A stretch of DNA of 64,000 nt from Euryodendron excelsum (GCA_033060915.1 CM065389.1:10780001-10844000); one strand, 5' to 3'. Positions 12,816-26,754 are shown, numbered from the stretch's first letter. Notes: generated from the letters alone by a model not told the origin. Translations and numbers: made by a program.

Positions 12816-15800
12816 ATGAAGGTCCTTGTCTGGAATTGCAGGGGAGCCGAAAGTGAGGCTTTTATGAGAAATTTGTGTGAGCTAGTTCGGAGCCATAACC
12901 TAGTGGTGTTGGTGCTTATGGAGACAAAAGTGCCCAGTTTGCGAGCAAATCAGATCCTTCAAAGAATGCCCTTCAACTGCATGACTCAAGTCGACGTAAT
13001 GGGTATTGCTGGGAGAATATGGATATTCTGGAGAGCAGATTTAGTGAGTGTGGAGGTTCTACCCTCTAAGTCCCAAGCAATTAATGTACTCATCAGGAGG
13101 CAGAGTGAGATAGATTGGCTTTCCATAGCCATTTACGCAACTCCCAACCTTGTTTCTAAGGAAGAGCTTTGGGAATACTTAGCTGGTCTTAGCAAGGCAA
13201 TCTTAAAAACCTGGTTGGTGGCCGAAGGTTTTAATAATATAGTTAGCAATAATGAGAAGAGGGGTGGGGCTCCGGTCAGGCAGATGAGATGTGAGAAATT
13301 GGCCCAAAGTATTGACAATTGCAAATTGATCGATTTGGGGTTCACAAGACTCGTTTACACTTGGGTTAATTCTAGACAGGGCATTCATACTATCAGGGAA
13401 AGGCTAGATCGAGTGTTATGTAATGAAGAATGGTGAAGAATGTTTCTTGAAGCTTGGGTTCGTCATCTTCCTCGAACTTATTTGGATCACTGCCCAATTT
13501 TAATCAACCTAGGTAGTCCAGTTCCTCCACTGAGCTATAGGCCTTTTTGAAGGGAAGCTGCATGGTTAACTCATCCTCAGTTTGAAGCCCTTGTCTAGCA
13601 AAAATAGGATTTTCATGAGAAGAATTTCTCATTAACTACATATAGATTTGTCACTGCAGCTCAGGATTGGAATGTGAATGTCTTTGGCAATATTTTTTAG
13701 AATAAACGGAAGCTATTAGCTAGATTGAATGGCCTCCAAAGAGCTTTTGGAAGTTGGATCGAGGGTAATCAATGTTTGGTAACTCTTGGGCAGCAACTTA
13801 TCAAAGATTACAATCAGGTATTACTGCAAGAGGAGATACGCTAGTTACATAAGGCAAGATTAAACAAAATGGCTTTAGGAGATAAAAATACTCGTTATTT
13901 TCACACTACGACATTGATAAGAAGGCGTCAGAATAAAATCTTGGCCCTAAAACAAGCAGATGGAGGTTAGTGTACAGAGGATGATCAAATTAAATCCATG
14001 GTTATGGACTATTTTAAGCAGCTTTGTTCGGAAGATCATCTCTATCAACTTGAGACACCTCGGCTGCCCTAAACTACTTCTCTTTCCCGGGACCACATTG
14101 ATAGCTTGATGAGGCATGTTACTATGGATGAGGTTAAACAAGCTATTTTTGCTATGGAGAATCTTAAGGCGCCAAGACCTAACGGGCTTCAGCCTATTTT
14201 TTTCCTGAAATTTTGACATATTGTGGGTCAAGCAATGACTGAGATGGAGCAAACAACTTTTCACATTGGATTGGTCCTAGAAGAGATCAATCGAACACTC
14301 ATTACTCTAATCCCAAAGGTTAATCACCCTGAAACTCTAGCCCAGTTTCGACCGATTAGTCTGTGCAATGTAGCTATGCGGATTATTTCTAAAGTCATGG
14401 TGAATCGACTTCGCCTTATGTTGGATAGCTTAGTCAGTCCTCACCAAACTAGCTTCATCCCGAGTCACCAAGTCTCTGATAATATTGCGGTTATCCAAAA
14501 GCTGCTTCATACCTTAAGGAGAATAAAAAAAAAAGAAGGGAGGTATGCCCATCAAGATTGACTTAGAAAATGCCTACGATAGGGTGAATTGGACTTTCCT
14601 TAGAAGTGTGCTTGAAGGTATGGCTTTTCCCATTTCTTGGATTTCTTTAATTATGAGTTGTGTTTCTTCTTCACAATTGTCTATTCTATGGAATGGTGAA
14701 AGAACAGATTTTTTCAGCCCAAGTCAAGGTCTCCGACAAGGTGATCCCCTGTCACCTTATGTATTTGTCTTTGTATGGAGGTACTAGGGAGGAATATAAC
14801 AACCGGTGTGGAAGATAAAGAGTTGAAAGCCATTAAGCCTACTAGAGGAGGCTTGGATATAGCCCATTTATTTTTCGTGGATGATCTGATCCTCTTTGGT
14901 GAAGCTATAGAGAAGCAAGCAGTAGTTATGCAGAACATTATTGCTAATTTTTGTGTCATGTCTGGCCAAAAAGTTAATTTGCAAAAGTCAAAGATTATAT
15001 CTCTCCAGTTATTAAAGGAATCCAGGCGAGAGCTCTCAGCAAAATATGTAATATATCCCTCACTGCAGACCTAAGGCAATATCTAGGGGTGCCTTTATTA
15101 CACTCCAGAATGACCAATGAGAAATTTGATTTTGTCTTAGATAAAGTGCACCAGCAGCTAGCAAGATGGAAGGTGAATCAATTATCGCGGGTAGGACGAC
15201 AAACACTAATTCAATCAACAGTCTCTTCCATTCCTACCCATGTTAAGCAAACAGTTAGAATTCCAGTCGTTGTCTCAGAGGCCATTGACAGATGTACCAT
15301 AAAATTTTTATGGGGAGGTAATGAGGAACAACAAAAATTGCACCTGTTGGCCTGGGATAATGTTTGCAAATCCAAGGAGGATGGAGGTCTAAGTATTCGA
15401 AAGATGAAAAACAAAAATCTAGCTCTTCTGGCTAAAACTAGGTGGAGGTTAACTTAAGAGAAACAAGCACTATGGGCTCAAGTTCTACACTGTAAATATC
15501 TTTCTAGAGGTAGAACGCTAGGAGACTCACTACCCTCAAATGCATTACATCTGGCATAGCTTGTGTAGAGGGCAACAAATTGTCCATGAGGGAAGCAGAT
15601 GGAAAGTGGGGAATGGTTTGGTGGTCAAATTCTAGAAAGACATTTGGTTAGGTGACGACCCTTTAATTAATTCAGCTTGTGGCCCAACTCTTGTTGAAGA
15701 TGAAGAGAAATTGGTGGCAAAGTGTTGGCTGGGGAGTTAAGGATGGCATTAGGTAGTGCTAAGACCCCTCCTTCCAACTCAAATTTTAGATGCTCTAAGA

Positions 15801-16843
15801 AGTGTCACTGTTGTGGATTGAGAAGATAATTGGGATCGGAGGATATGGAAGTATAATTCCAATGGCAAGTTCTCTGTTCAATCTGCTTATCAGTCGATCA
15901 TGACTACATAAACTCTCCCTAATGATAAAAAGGCTTGGAAAAATGTTTGGAAAGCTAAAGGGCTCCAAAGATGGAAACATTTAGCCTAGATCTACTGGCA
16001 TGACAAACTACTTACAAACTTGCCGAAGTTTCAAAGGGATATATCTACTGATGGCGGTTGTTGGTTATGCGACCATTATTCGAAGTCTACGATCCATGCC
16101 ATTAGAGATTGTAAACACGCTCGAGAAATTTGAAGCAATTTGATCCCTCTAAGTGAACATCAAGAATTCTTTTCTCTTCCACTGGTTGCTTGGATTGGCA
16201 AGAACTTAGGAAAGATGAACCGGCTAGTTAATACTGATGGACACTGGGCAATGATATTCTTATGCACTATATACATGGCTTGGTACTAGCGAAACAAACA
16301 AGTCTACGATACAAACTTTCCTCTTCCACAGGATCCTTTACAGGTCATTCAAGGCACTATCCAAGAGTTCGAACTAGCTTAGAGACTTCTGAAGCAGCAA
16401 TAGATCCAGCAATGCTTCATCAAATGGCACCCCCCCAAATATTCATAGTATCAAGGTTAACACAGATGGAGATGTGCTGGGAGATAACACAAGGATAGTC
16501 TTGGGGGAAATTCTCAGGAATAATGCGAGACGATGGATTATAGGATTCATGCAACGTATCGGTTGAACAACTCCCATTACGATGGAATTATGGGCAATTA
16601 AGTAGGGCATACAGGTCGCTTGGGATTGTGGCTTTCGTGTGATCATCCTGGAAACTGACTCTTAGGAGGCAGTTCACCTTCTTCAGGAGCCAGGCCCTCA
16701 ACATCCAGATTATAACATTATCCTTCAAATCAATAGTATGTTGCAAAGGAATTGGATATGTACTATTGTATATCTATCGAGAAGCTAATGTTTGTGTCGA
16801 TTGGCTAGCCAAGAATGCACTCCAAGGATCCACAGAGTTTTAG
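12816..16843 (+). pseudogene. LINE ORF2: endonuclease, reverse transcriptase, RNase H (broken)
   Basis: Starts MKVLVWNCRGAESEA, the APE-type endonuclease N-terminus, with LVLMETK following. The usual GDFN motif has changed to EGFNN, and DHCPI remains near 13483. After a stop at 13434 the protein continues through several frames. Reverse transcriptase blocks include LAQFRPISLCNV, IDLENAYDRVNW, GLRQGDPLSPYVF and LFFVDDLILFG (catalytic DD near 14880). A thumb/linker region leads to an RNase H domain (VNTDGD near 16455, LETDS near 16654, a final VDWLAKNA near 16800). Numerous stops and frameshifts exclude activity. In the family this protein nicks the target and copies the LINE RNA onto it. Confidence 0.92.
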
Positions 16844-17020
16844 ATACTTAAGGATCTGCCACTGCTACTGCTGCCTTTTTTGGCTATTGACACCTCCGAG
16901 TGGGGGTACTCGCGACATGTTCGTATTTAGTTTTAGTTTTAGTTTTTTCTTTGTTCTTTCCTTCTTTTTGTTGCCTTTCTTGGCCAGTTGGCCTCCTTCG
17001 TACCAAAAAAAAAAAAAGAT

Positions 17021-18136
17021 ATTAATCAGAATATGGAGAAGTTCTGGATTTACTGAAATGCCCCTATGTGCTGATTGATTGAAGTCATAACCATTTGCGA
17101 CTGGTTGGGTTTTGATGGAGATGTTTTCTCAATTGATTTTGACTTTCAGGACTGGATCTGGCTAGTTTTGGCCCTTGCAGGCATCGAAATGACAAATATG
17201 CCCTTATACTTGTTAGGGTTAGAGTGCTTGGTAGGAAAATTATTTCATTTGCTTGGAGTGCTATGTCATTCTTCCTCCTCCCACAAATGTATTGTGAAAA
17301 ATGAGTTTAAGATGTTAGGTTGCACTTAACAGAAGGGACTCACTGCATTTGTGAGATAAAAAACAAAGGTGACATGGTGCTCTAAAAGTATCAAATAATA
17401 TCTTACGAATGGTAAACTTTGAAAAAATATTGTTGGTATCTGCTGAGGGATAGACTTATATTATTATGTGTTGAAGAAACTTATCTAGTGCTTTTGGAGT
17501 GCAACGTCATCTTTGTTCTATCTCTCATAAATACAATACGTCTTTCTTGCTAGATGGGTCCTATCAGTGTGTTTGGACATATCTAGTAGACAAAATTTAT
17601 TATATTTAGGAGATGTGGAGTAAGAATAAAGTGCCGCTACTAGAGTATTCAATGTTCTAGTGTTGCGTACAGTTATGAATTTTTTGCTTCAAGTTTAATC
17701 ACCATTAAGGAGAATTTATTGAATTGAATTTTGTTTAAATGTATCCTCACACACTCATATATATTCTTTTCTTTAGCCATGATGATTGTGTCTGAGAAAA
17801 TTCTATAACGACACAATAAATATGATAGTTGTAACGAATTCGAAGTCTGCTATGAAATTGTGTAGTTTGTTGAAACATGTTATAGGGGTCTATGCCACTC
17901 AAATTATTTTGGACTAAGCTTGAGGGGAAAAAGTTTTGGAAACAAAGAGGACATTTCCTTCTGCCTATCATGTAATGTTAACTTTACAAGAAGAAACATG
18001 CAATCACCGAATTCTATATACACTCCATCCACCAATGCAATCACCCAATAATGGGTCTTAATTTAACTTCGATGATGCATTTGTTAGTTTTATTAGTCAA
18101 TGCGCATGTGCAATCACACACCTTCTTTTTCAAGGC

Positions 18137-18167
<31 letters not shown>

Positions 18168-21100
18168 TATTCCCTAAGTAATTAATCCTTCATTAATCTT
18201 GCACTGAGATCTCGTTTAGATGTAGTTTATGTATCAACTTTTACCTTTTAATTATAACTTTTTTATTAGCTTTTGATGCTGATGAAATCCAAAATTCAGT
18301 AAAAAGTTACGGCCAAAGGAGCTTACCTACAAGTGATGAGGATAACTTAAAAGACTATAAGGATCAGGCTATGTACAAGTTTGGTGGATTGACCTTTGGT
18401 TGGAAACTAGAAAGCCTAGGGCACCCAATCTAAGAGTGACTCAATTGTTGGTTGGTACTCATATTAAGTATAAGATTTTAAATTCAATCTTTCGTTACAT
18501 ATTTTTGTGAGTAGCTATTATTTAAAGAATATATAAAAATTATATAATTTGTATGAACCATGATTTTACACTAGCTCGAAGGAGTAATCAGTCATATGAC
18601 TGAAATACTATAACCAAAAAAATTGAAAAAAAATCTAGGGTGTACTTGTAGCATATATTAAACAACTTGCAATGGTAATAAATATGCCGCCCTCCCTCCA
18701 TATATACAGTGCACAATGAAACTGGGGGACGGAAGGGTGCTAGAGGTAGAGGTGGCACATGCCTATAAATTTTTTAGAAAAAAATTGGTTTTGTCTTCAT
18801 GCTAGTAGTGGCAATTTTGTAAATAGAAAAAGCGAATGAGGTCAAATAAAAACCTCCTCATTTCAGTGGTTCAAGTCTTCTAACTTTAAAATTGGGAATA
18901 TCTGCTGTAACCCTTTTATTACAAAAGCATGGTGTTTTTAAAACTTATTTATCAAATACAACTTCTGAAATTTTAAATTAGTCCCAAATTCTCTAAAAGT
19001 TGAGTTTTGAAAATACAAATTTATACTTGAAATCGTATTTTCAAATTCTAAGTTGTGTCTTCAAAACATAATTTTTGAAATAATTTAAACTTAATAAATA
19101 AGTTCAAAATCAACTGAATTTAAAAAATAAGTTTTAAAACCACCCCGATTGGGGCCTAAGAACCTATGATCCACCCAGAAGGGAAAAAAAAATGGAAATA
19201 CCTTAAAATTTAATGCAGAGTTGAGCTTTTAAGTAGAAGATCACTTATGCATGCTTTTAAGTAGAAGACCACTTGTGCGTGCAATTTTTTTGGAAACCGC
19301 CACAAACAAAGTACACTAGCCTGACAAAATTTTGGGCTAGATTTTTTTCCATTTTATCGGTTCTTTTTACCAAAGTAATTTAGATTTTAAAATTTATTCC
19401 CAAAATATCAAATTAGCTAATGTTATTATCAAAATACCTTAAAACGCAATTTATTATTGCATTTTTATGAAAAACGCAATTACAAATTGGATTTTTAACA
19501 AATTTTTTTTATATCATTCTTATTAATTTCTAAATACGAAATTACTAAATATAATTTATATATATGTTTATAAACTTGCAAAAAAATTTAAAATTCATGA
19601 TAATAATTTATTAAATTAATTTAAAATATTTTTAAATTTTACTAATTATAAATTATTTACTAATTTTTACGAATTTAACATAAATTTATTTCCATTAAGA
19701 ACATGTTGTTAATAATTATGAAAATACTAATTTTTAATTTCGTTTTTAATAAAAAAATAAATTTTCTAATTCTTATTTATTTCTAAATACGAAATTACTA
19801 AATATAATTTTTATATATATATATATATATATGTTTATAAACTTGCAAAACTAATTTTAAATTATTTTTTACTTTTTATGAATTGTTAAAATTAGTAAAA
19901 ATTAAAATATATATATAAATTATATTTAGTAAACAAGAATTTTAAAAATTAGTAAAAAGTAAAAAATAATTTAAAATTAGTTTTGCAAGTTTATAAACAT
20001 ATATAAAAATTATATTTAGTAATTAGAAATAAATAAGAATTAGATAAATTATTTTTTTATTAAAAACTCAATTTGTAAAAATGAAATTAAAAATTAGTAT
20101 TTTCATAATTATTAACAACATGTTCTTAATGGAAATAAATTTATGTTAAATTCGTAAAAATTAGTAAATAATTTATAATTAGTAAAATTTAAAAATATTT
20201 TAATTTAATTTAATAAATTATTATCATGAATTTAAAATTAGTTTTGCAAGTTTATAAACATATATATAAATTATATTTAGTAATTTTGTATTTAGAAATG
20301 AATAAGAATGATAAATTATTTTTTTATTAAAAACTCAATTTGTAATTGTGTTTTTCATAAAAACGCAATCTTAAATTGGGTTTTTCAGACAAAAACGCAA
20401 TTTAGAATTGCGTTTTTTAGAAAAACGCAATAATAAATTGCGTTTTAAGGTATTTTGGTAATAACATTTGTCAATTTAATATTTTGGAAATAAATTTTAA
20501 AATCTAAATTACTTTGATAAAAAAACCCATTTTATCCCAAACACCCCCCAACCAAACTATGCAGAAAGTGTTAATAGGTGACCCAGTGGTCGTATAGCAC
20601 AGAATGCTAACTAAACATAGATGCATGGGTCAGCCCAACGAGACCCATGCCCAAAGGAGCAGACAGCCTTTTAGAGACCACCTGGGCTGGCTAATCATGG
20701 GCTTCTCAAGAAAGCTGACAAAGAATATTTATACGTTTTGCTGCAAAAATGTGGAGTCTTAGGGAAAATATAAAATAGTCCAATGGTAAAGTAATACTGA
20801 GAACTCGGTAGTAATTTCTATTAAATGATAACACGTGATAAGTGAATACATAAGCAACCTGAATTTGTGGTGTAGTGAAGAGATTTTTAAAGAAACACCC
20901 TATCAAATTTTGCCATGTGGTATTTTTCTAAAAAATCTCTCCACTACAATGCAAGTTCAGGTTATTAATATATTTCCAAATCACGTATCACTATTTAATA
21001 AAGATTACTACTGAGTACTTAGTACTACCTAATCACTCGACCTTTTTTTTTTAAAGAAGTTTTGAAATGATTGTCATGAAATCGATAGATGCTCAACCTG

Positions 21101-21649
21101 TAATAATTATCTCTGACAATGGTGAAGACTATTGCAGGTATAACACTATTGAGCATAGTTGTCAGAAAACCATAGTTAACATAACCGAAGCGAACTCGCC
21201 GATTCAATCAGTTGAACTGGGAACTAGATTCTAAACTAGTATGATTTAATTAATTTACTGAAAATGCATGTGAATAGAATTGAACCGGATGAACGGGCCA
21301 ATTTTTAAAAAAAATCAGTGAACCAATTGACTGACTGGCTGATTTAATCGGTTGAACTGGGAACCAGACCTTAAATCAATACCATTCTATTAATTTATCA
21401 AAAATGCTTATGAACCGGATGAGCCGGCCAATTTTTAAAAAATTTGTGAACCAAGCAACTAGTTCAACTGAAAAACAATTGACCAACTTTGTCTTTTTAA
21501 CCATTTTTAAAAAATTTGATGTATTTGTGGCTCTCAAGAGTTGAACTTGAGAACTAAGGGAAAAACTACACAACACTTACCATTGCTCCACTTAATTTCT
21601 TATGCTTTATTTTTCAATATAAATTATATTTAAGGTAAAAAATATATAT
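17021..21649 (+). repeat. large direct repeat, copy 2 (right of the LINE)
   Basis: Begins ATTAATCAGAATATGG three bases after the LINE poly-A and runs parallel to copy 1 (7160-11545) until it reaches the arm of a foldback element near 21649, then continues into unique sequence. The homology is interrupted by the 1169-base foldback at 19359-20527 and by absence of the 879-base copy-1 segment. No gene is recognised. An (AT)n tract sits at about 18149-18170. Confidence 0.9.
19359..20527. mobile_element. Mutator-like foldback element with 9-bp target duplication
   Basis: Both ends are long inverted repeats (GGTTCTTTTTACCAAAG at the left, the complement of GGTTTTTTTATCAAAG at the right), so the element is essentially two arms around AT-rich sequence. 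The 9-base target duplication CATTTTATC is perfect at 19350-19358 and 20528-20536, and copy 1 keeps the empty site at 9459-9467. A 9-base duplication with long terminal inverted repeats fits the Mutator superfamily. The arms contain repeated AAAACGCAATT-type motifs. No transposase is encoded. Confidence 0.92.
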
Positions 21650-22117
21650 GAATAAATAAAATACATTTAATTTATAACACTCGTTGAACCAGTTGAACCA
21701 ATGAACCATGAACCAGTAGCCTCATCGGTTTGATGCTCAGTTAGGTCAGGCTACTAACCGGTATTATAAATTAAATGTATTTTATTTATTCATGTATATA
21801 TTTTTTACTTTAAATATAATTTATATTGAAAAGTAAAACAGAAGGAATCAAGTGGAGCAGTGGTAAGTGTTGTTTAATTCTACTCTTAATTTTGAAGTTC
21901 AACTATTGGGAGCCACAAATTCATCAAATTTTTTAAAGAGGTCTAAAAAGTTAAAGTTTGTCAATGATTTTTTGATTGAATGGACCGGTTGATTCACCGA
22001 TTTTTTAAAAAATTGACCTGTTCATCCGATTCAAATGTATTTTTGGTAAATTAATTGAACCGTACCGATTTAGGATTCAGTTGAACTGATCGATTCGGTT
22101 CGATTATGATAACTATG
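21154..22117. mobile_element. hAT-like foldback element, complete copy
   Basis: A 964-base inverted repeat with ends CATAGTTGTC and the complement CATAGTTATC, flanked by a perfect 8-base duplication CTATTGAG (21146-21153 and 22118-22125). The centre is a near-perfect palindrome (21612-21676 against 21768-21832) around a GAACCAGTT-rich loop. An 8-base duplication suggests the hAT superfamily. No transposase is present. The large repeat copy 2 ends within its left arm. Confidence 0.85.
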
Positions 22118-22125
22118 CTATTGAG

Positions 22126-22417
22126 CATGGTCAATCTTGCAGTTCGACACTATAATAAAAATGAAAGACTCTTATTCAACTACATCATTCTATATATTAC
22201 ATTTTGTATGAATTTTTTGACAGTATAGCATTATCCCTAAAATAAAGTATCCATCAAAATGTCTTTTAAGTTTTAACTATAAAATTGTCATTACCACATC
22301 ATTTGGTAAAATCTATTATGGACTTTCAACCATTTTCATGGAACTATAGGTTCATACCCTAGGAGCAAGCTGTAAAAATGGCAAAAGAGTTTGGAATCCT
22401 ACGTAGTAGAGAGGTAT
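22126..22417. other. intergenic stretch without recognisable features
   Basis: AT-rich sequence between the foldback element and the older LTR-like repeat. I see no gene, repeat boundary or regulatory site that I can support. Confidence 0.5.
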
Positions 22418-23579
22418 TGTTATGCCCACTCCTAATCAAGCGTCATTAACACCGTCTTAGGACAAACGTGATCGCACAGGCCACCTACCTGTAAGCGAAA
22501 CCTTAACATAATCCCAAAGACAGAAATCTTATAGAAATAAATAATATCATATGAAATAAATACAAACCATCTCATAATCTTTACACATACATTATTAAGA
22601 GAACTCTTAATGCACACTTATGAATATTATAAAACCACAAAATAAACAAACTCCAACAAGACTTTAATATAATGTACAACAATATACATGACTAATAACT
22701 CAACTAAAGAGCTTCTTGAAACTCTCTAACTCAACACCAATATCAACACCAACAGTGGACTGGACATCTTCCATTTTTCTGCTAAACAATCTGTGTGGGT
22801 GTGAGCTATATATCAACGTGCTCACAAGATAATTAAATTCATAAAGAATTAATGATAAACATCCACTGAATTAATCATCAATAGATAATACACTATCAAC
22901 AATAAACAAAATGCCTCTTGTGATGTAATGTATGATACACCACATATGTGCGCGCTATTTTGATAACATTAGCCCAATATATCGATGGCTTGTTATCAAG
23001 GATATTACACATCGACACCCTTTAGGTTAACCCCACATCGACTAAACCTTAGGTTAGTCTCACATTGACTAAACTTCCTTCGTGCAATGCAAGATATGCA
23101 CACAAAATGTATTATATGTAAATGTCATCGCATAATCCAACAATCACTACCATTGCAGACAATAAAACATTCAATGCATTATGAATAAGATCATCTTACA
23201 TTCCCACCTGATACCACTTACTCTCAAATTGAGCTACTTTTTTGGTTGAACTAGAATAATAGGATCCGCTTTCGAACCTACCAAACACCACCACATCAAA
23301 CATGATGAAATAGATGCTATAATTCATAACTAATGCATAATTATATATTATACTCTTTAAACATATAGCTTATACTCTTTAAACATATGATTGAGAACAT
23401 CCATGATGCATTAGAACTCAATAGAATGTTAAACCCTTCTCCAATGCAACCAAAGACAAGAAACCACTTTCACTAAAATCCAAGACAATGCAATAGGTCA
23501 ATCTCATTTAAAAATAGGTTTAGAGACCTTTATATTGATAAGTTATGAGTCAAAAATACATTTTAGATGAAGGAGTTAT

Positions 23580-26500
23580 TGTCACGACCCGACTTCGCTC
23601 TCACTAGGCCGCGATAGTGATGATGGTCTAAGGTTGGGTTATCCGTGAGGTGATGGAGTTTATAATTTTAACACAACAACATAAACATGAACATATTATA
23701 GATGGTCCAGGAATATTACATCAAGGCCGTAAACCAGTGCAAGTCTTATAACATTACAATCCAGTATAAACTAACTTAAGAGTTTAAAAGAAATAAGATA
23801 ATAAGGGGACTTGATCTCGTATGCCCACTCCCTTGGAAATCAGTTTGGTGCCTTTATTCCTGAAAATTTCCCATAAGATAGGAATGAGCGGCAAAGCCCA
23901 GTAGGAGACCTAAGATTTTTATAAGGTGTAAGGTAAAAAATCAGGCAGTAAAAGAATATCATGGCATGCATATGACCCTTGTAATTTCTTTTTCATGTCA
24001 TCAATATTAGGATCCTTACCGGTATGTCCTATCTGAGCCAATTCAAGCCTATGGGACCCACCCATGATTCATCCTCCATCATTAAGTCCAGTGGGGCCCA
24101 TCCATGATCATCTAGCCCGATATCAAGCCAGTGATACCGACCCATGATAGCCCCAAGTATCAAGCCAATCAGGTACACCCATGATATAAAAACCTAGGGT
24201 ATTTTCCTTTCTGGTTGTACCACCCTTATACCTCCTCAGTGATGCAATCATGCAAGCAATACTTGTATATTTTGAAGTTAAGTAAGGAAAGACATTTATA
24301 ACAGAAAGATAACTTGACAGGAAAGCATAAAGCATAACAATATACAAATCATCCAATAGAGGAAAATGTGAGCATGAATCTTAAGGAAATGCATAGATTC
24401 CTACCCTTAGGGTTTGTCTAGATCAAGATTGTTCTTAACTCAGTATTTCTATAAAAGAAACGAATATCCTGCCTCAGTCGTTTAGTCATCTCATTATAAG
24501 AGGATTCTGTTAAAACATGGTTAGGTAGGGAGGGGTAAGTTAAATCAGTAAGCACTTAAGTGCAATGAGGTGGAAGGTTCAGGCTCCCCCTTTGGGTGAT
24601 ATACGTCGTCGAGCTAGGAACAAAACTGTCTGTGACTCAAGGTAGAGACATTCTGGAAACTTTTATTCTCGGGGGAGGCTATTAAGGCCACTCTCCCATT
24701 TTTGGGCTCCCTGAATATTTAGGGGTATCCCGATAATTTTCAAAATTTTTCTACTTATAAATTATTTTTTGTGAATTTCCATTCTTCCAATCGTAAATAA
24801 ATCATAGAAATTCACATAAGTCTCTGATTGCCCTGAAAATTTTAGGGTAACCTCTCAAAGTATTACAAAGCCTGGCATAAAAATTTCAGCCTCATCGGAC
24901 CTCACATGCGCCAGCACGCGCCACCAGTAGCGCGTGGGGGTGGAAGGCTTGGCCTTCTTCTTCCTCCTGCGCAGCTGGCAGCGTTTCCAGTTCATTTTTC
25001 GACCATTTCCCGCACCCCCTGGCCATGCATGTGTGACCTAGAGATTGGCAAGGACTTGGGTCACACATCCATGGTCGGAGCTTGGCCGGAGATGGTTAGA
25101 GATGGCCTGCATGTCCAAAAACGCCGGCTGTATGGCGAAACCCTAGGGTTACCGACCTGCAACCGCGTTTTTGGCTGGCTTCCAGTGATAATCCGGCCAT
25201 GATCCCTTCACAACATTTGTTCTTGGCCCAGAGACGGTTCGTCCCCAAGTGGTCTGGTCAGTAAAGCTTGTCGGTGGCCGGAGTTATGATTTTTTGAACA
25301 TTTTCCAGCGGGTTCGGCAGTGCAGAGGATCTCAGTGCATGCACAGAGGCTGTGGACCTCTCTAGGACACCCAGAAGGGGTCCCCAATAAGTCCCAAGCC
25401 CCTGTGACAGCCCTCGTCTCCTGGTTTTGTCGGAGTGAGGTGGGTTGTGTTTTTCACGCTCATTTCTTCTCTCTCGGCTCTCAGTTCATACAGTGACGTT
25501 AATGGGCTTTTTTGTGCTGGGTTTGGGAGGTTTATGGGGTGGTGAAGATGGGTTCCTCACTTGGCTTTCGAATGCCATGGCCTTGAGCTCCCGCTTCCCC
25601 GCTCTCTTTCTTCTTTTCTCTCTCGGTTTCCCTCTCTCTCTCTCTCTGCAACTTTCCTTTCCAAGCTCCTGCTCTACAACCCATGAGGAAGGGGAGTGTG
25701 TGAGTATTTATAGAGGCGGGGTGTGTGTCACAGAGGTGATGGTGAGATGGACGAACTCTCTCTCTCTCTCTAAAACTATACACTCCTGGCGTCCTTCTCT
25801 CTCTAAAACTATGCACTCCAAGCATCCCTCTCTCTCTCTTGTTCTGAGTCTTCATAGGTTGCTAAGGGCAGTAGGGAAGCATGGATTAGACAACAAGTGA
25901 TATGTGCGTGTGGGTGCGCGTTTTAGGGGCTTAATCTTAGCCGCAATGTTATGTACAAAGGGACAGCTGCATAAGTGTATCAATTGGGTTTACAATGCTG
26001 TTATGTTATTGTGATAGTGTGAGTGTGTTTATAATATGTGCCTTAGTTGTATTATGATACATGGTAGGATGCAACTATATTACACACGTGTATATAGATG
26101 GGACTTTGGCTACGTAATGCATGTACGTGTGCATGCTTATATATACTCATGTATGAGTGCTATACATGGCATTAAGTAAGGGCTGGCCATGCAAATTGGT
26201 AGGGTGGGGGCAATCTCGTAAAAACGCAAGGGAGTTCTTAGTTTAAAATGGCTAAATTCAAGGTTCCAATTTTTTCGTCGAATGCCTGACCCAATATTGT
26301 AAGTAGAAAACTCTCGAAAAATTAATCAGTTTAGGCTCCAATTTCGTATAATTCCGACACCGGGCAAGCGAGAAAGCTCGAATCGAAGTTACGAGGGATT
26401 CGGGCGCGAATTTTGCAGGGGCAGCGGCTTGCGGGGGCTTTTTGGGGAAACGACACTCTACGAAATGCAGTTATGAGATTACCAAGGCATCGGGCTCGAA

Positions 26501-26754
26501 AAGGCGGTAATTTTAGACATCTAATTCGTCGAAATCTGATGAAAGACAAGGGAGAAAGCTCCGCTTAAAGTTAGGATGTTGTTTTGGTGCAAATTGTCGG
26601 GTGACGAGCTTCAAACCTTTTTCGGAGAATCGAGTTTCGACATCTGGACAGGGTTGGATTTAGAAAAGCCTCGTTTTTGACTTGTGGCCCTATGGTCATG
26701 CCTTATTCAGTCCCGTTAGGGGTAATGCAGTCAAAGAAAATTACGGGTATTACA
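23580..26754 (+). mobile_element. 3.2 kb solo LTR with 5-bp target duplication
   Basis: Begins TGTCACGACCC and ends GGGTATTACA, so it has the TG...CA ends of an LTR. The 5-base duplication GTTAT is perfect at 23575-23579 and 26755-26759. There is no second LTR, primer-binding site or coding domain inside, so it is a solo LTR left by recombination. The start resembles long LTRs of plant Ty3/gypsy elements. A GC-rich middle (24900-25900) with CT microsatellites precedes a TATA-like box near 25705. The open frames inside do not match gag or pol. Confidence 0.85.
25705..25712 (+). promoter_or_regulatory. TATA-like box in the solo LTR
   Basis: TATTTATAG lies downstream of a CT-rich stretch within the solo LTR, about 2.1 kb from its left end. 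It would be a plausible U3/R promoter in the plus orientation. Position and motif only; no transcription evidence. Confidence 0.4.

Larger units (their letters stand above)
11546..17017 (+). mobile_element. 5'-truncated plant LINE retrotransposon, decayed
   Basis: The element starts inside ORF1 (frame reading LGNLVGRAIKPNQMSEAKA right at the junction) and carries a CCHC zinc knuckle, an endonuclease, a reverse transcriptase and a C-terminal RNase H-like domain. It ends in a T-rich 3' UTR and a 13-base poly-A (17005-17017). Many stops and frameshifts show it is old and dead. No ordinary short target duplication flanks it. Instead the 4.4 kb repeat copies abut both of its ends (7160-11545 and 17021-21649). 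Confidence 0.93.

Noticed and set aside
25445..25900. ORFs of 107-151 codons on both strands in the GC-rich part of the solo LTR
   Set aside because: They lie inside an LTR, overlap CT microsatellites and a TATA-like box, and show no retrotransposon or host domain.
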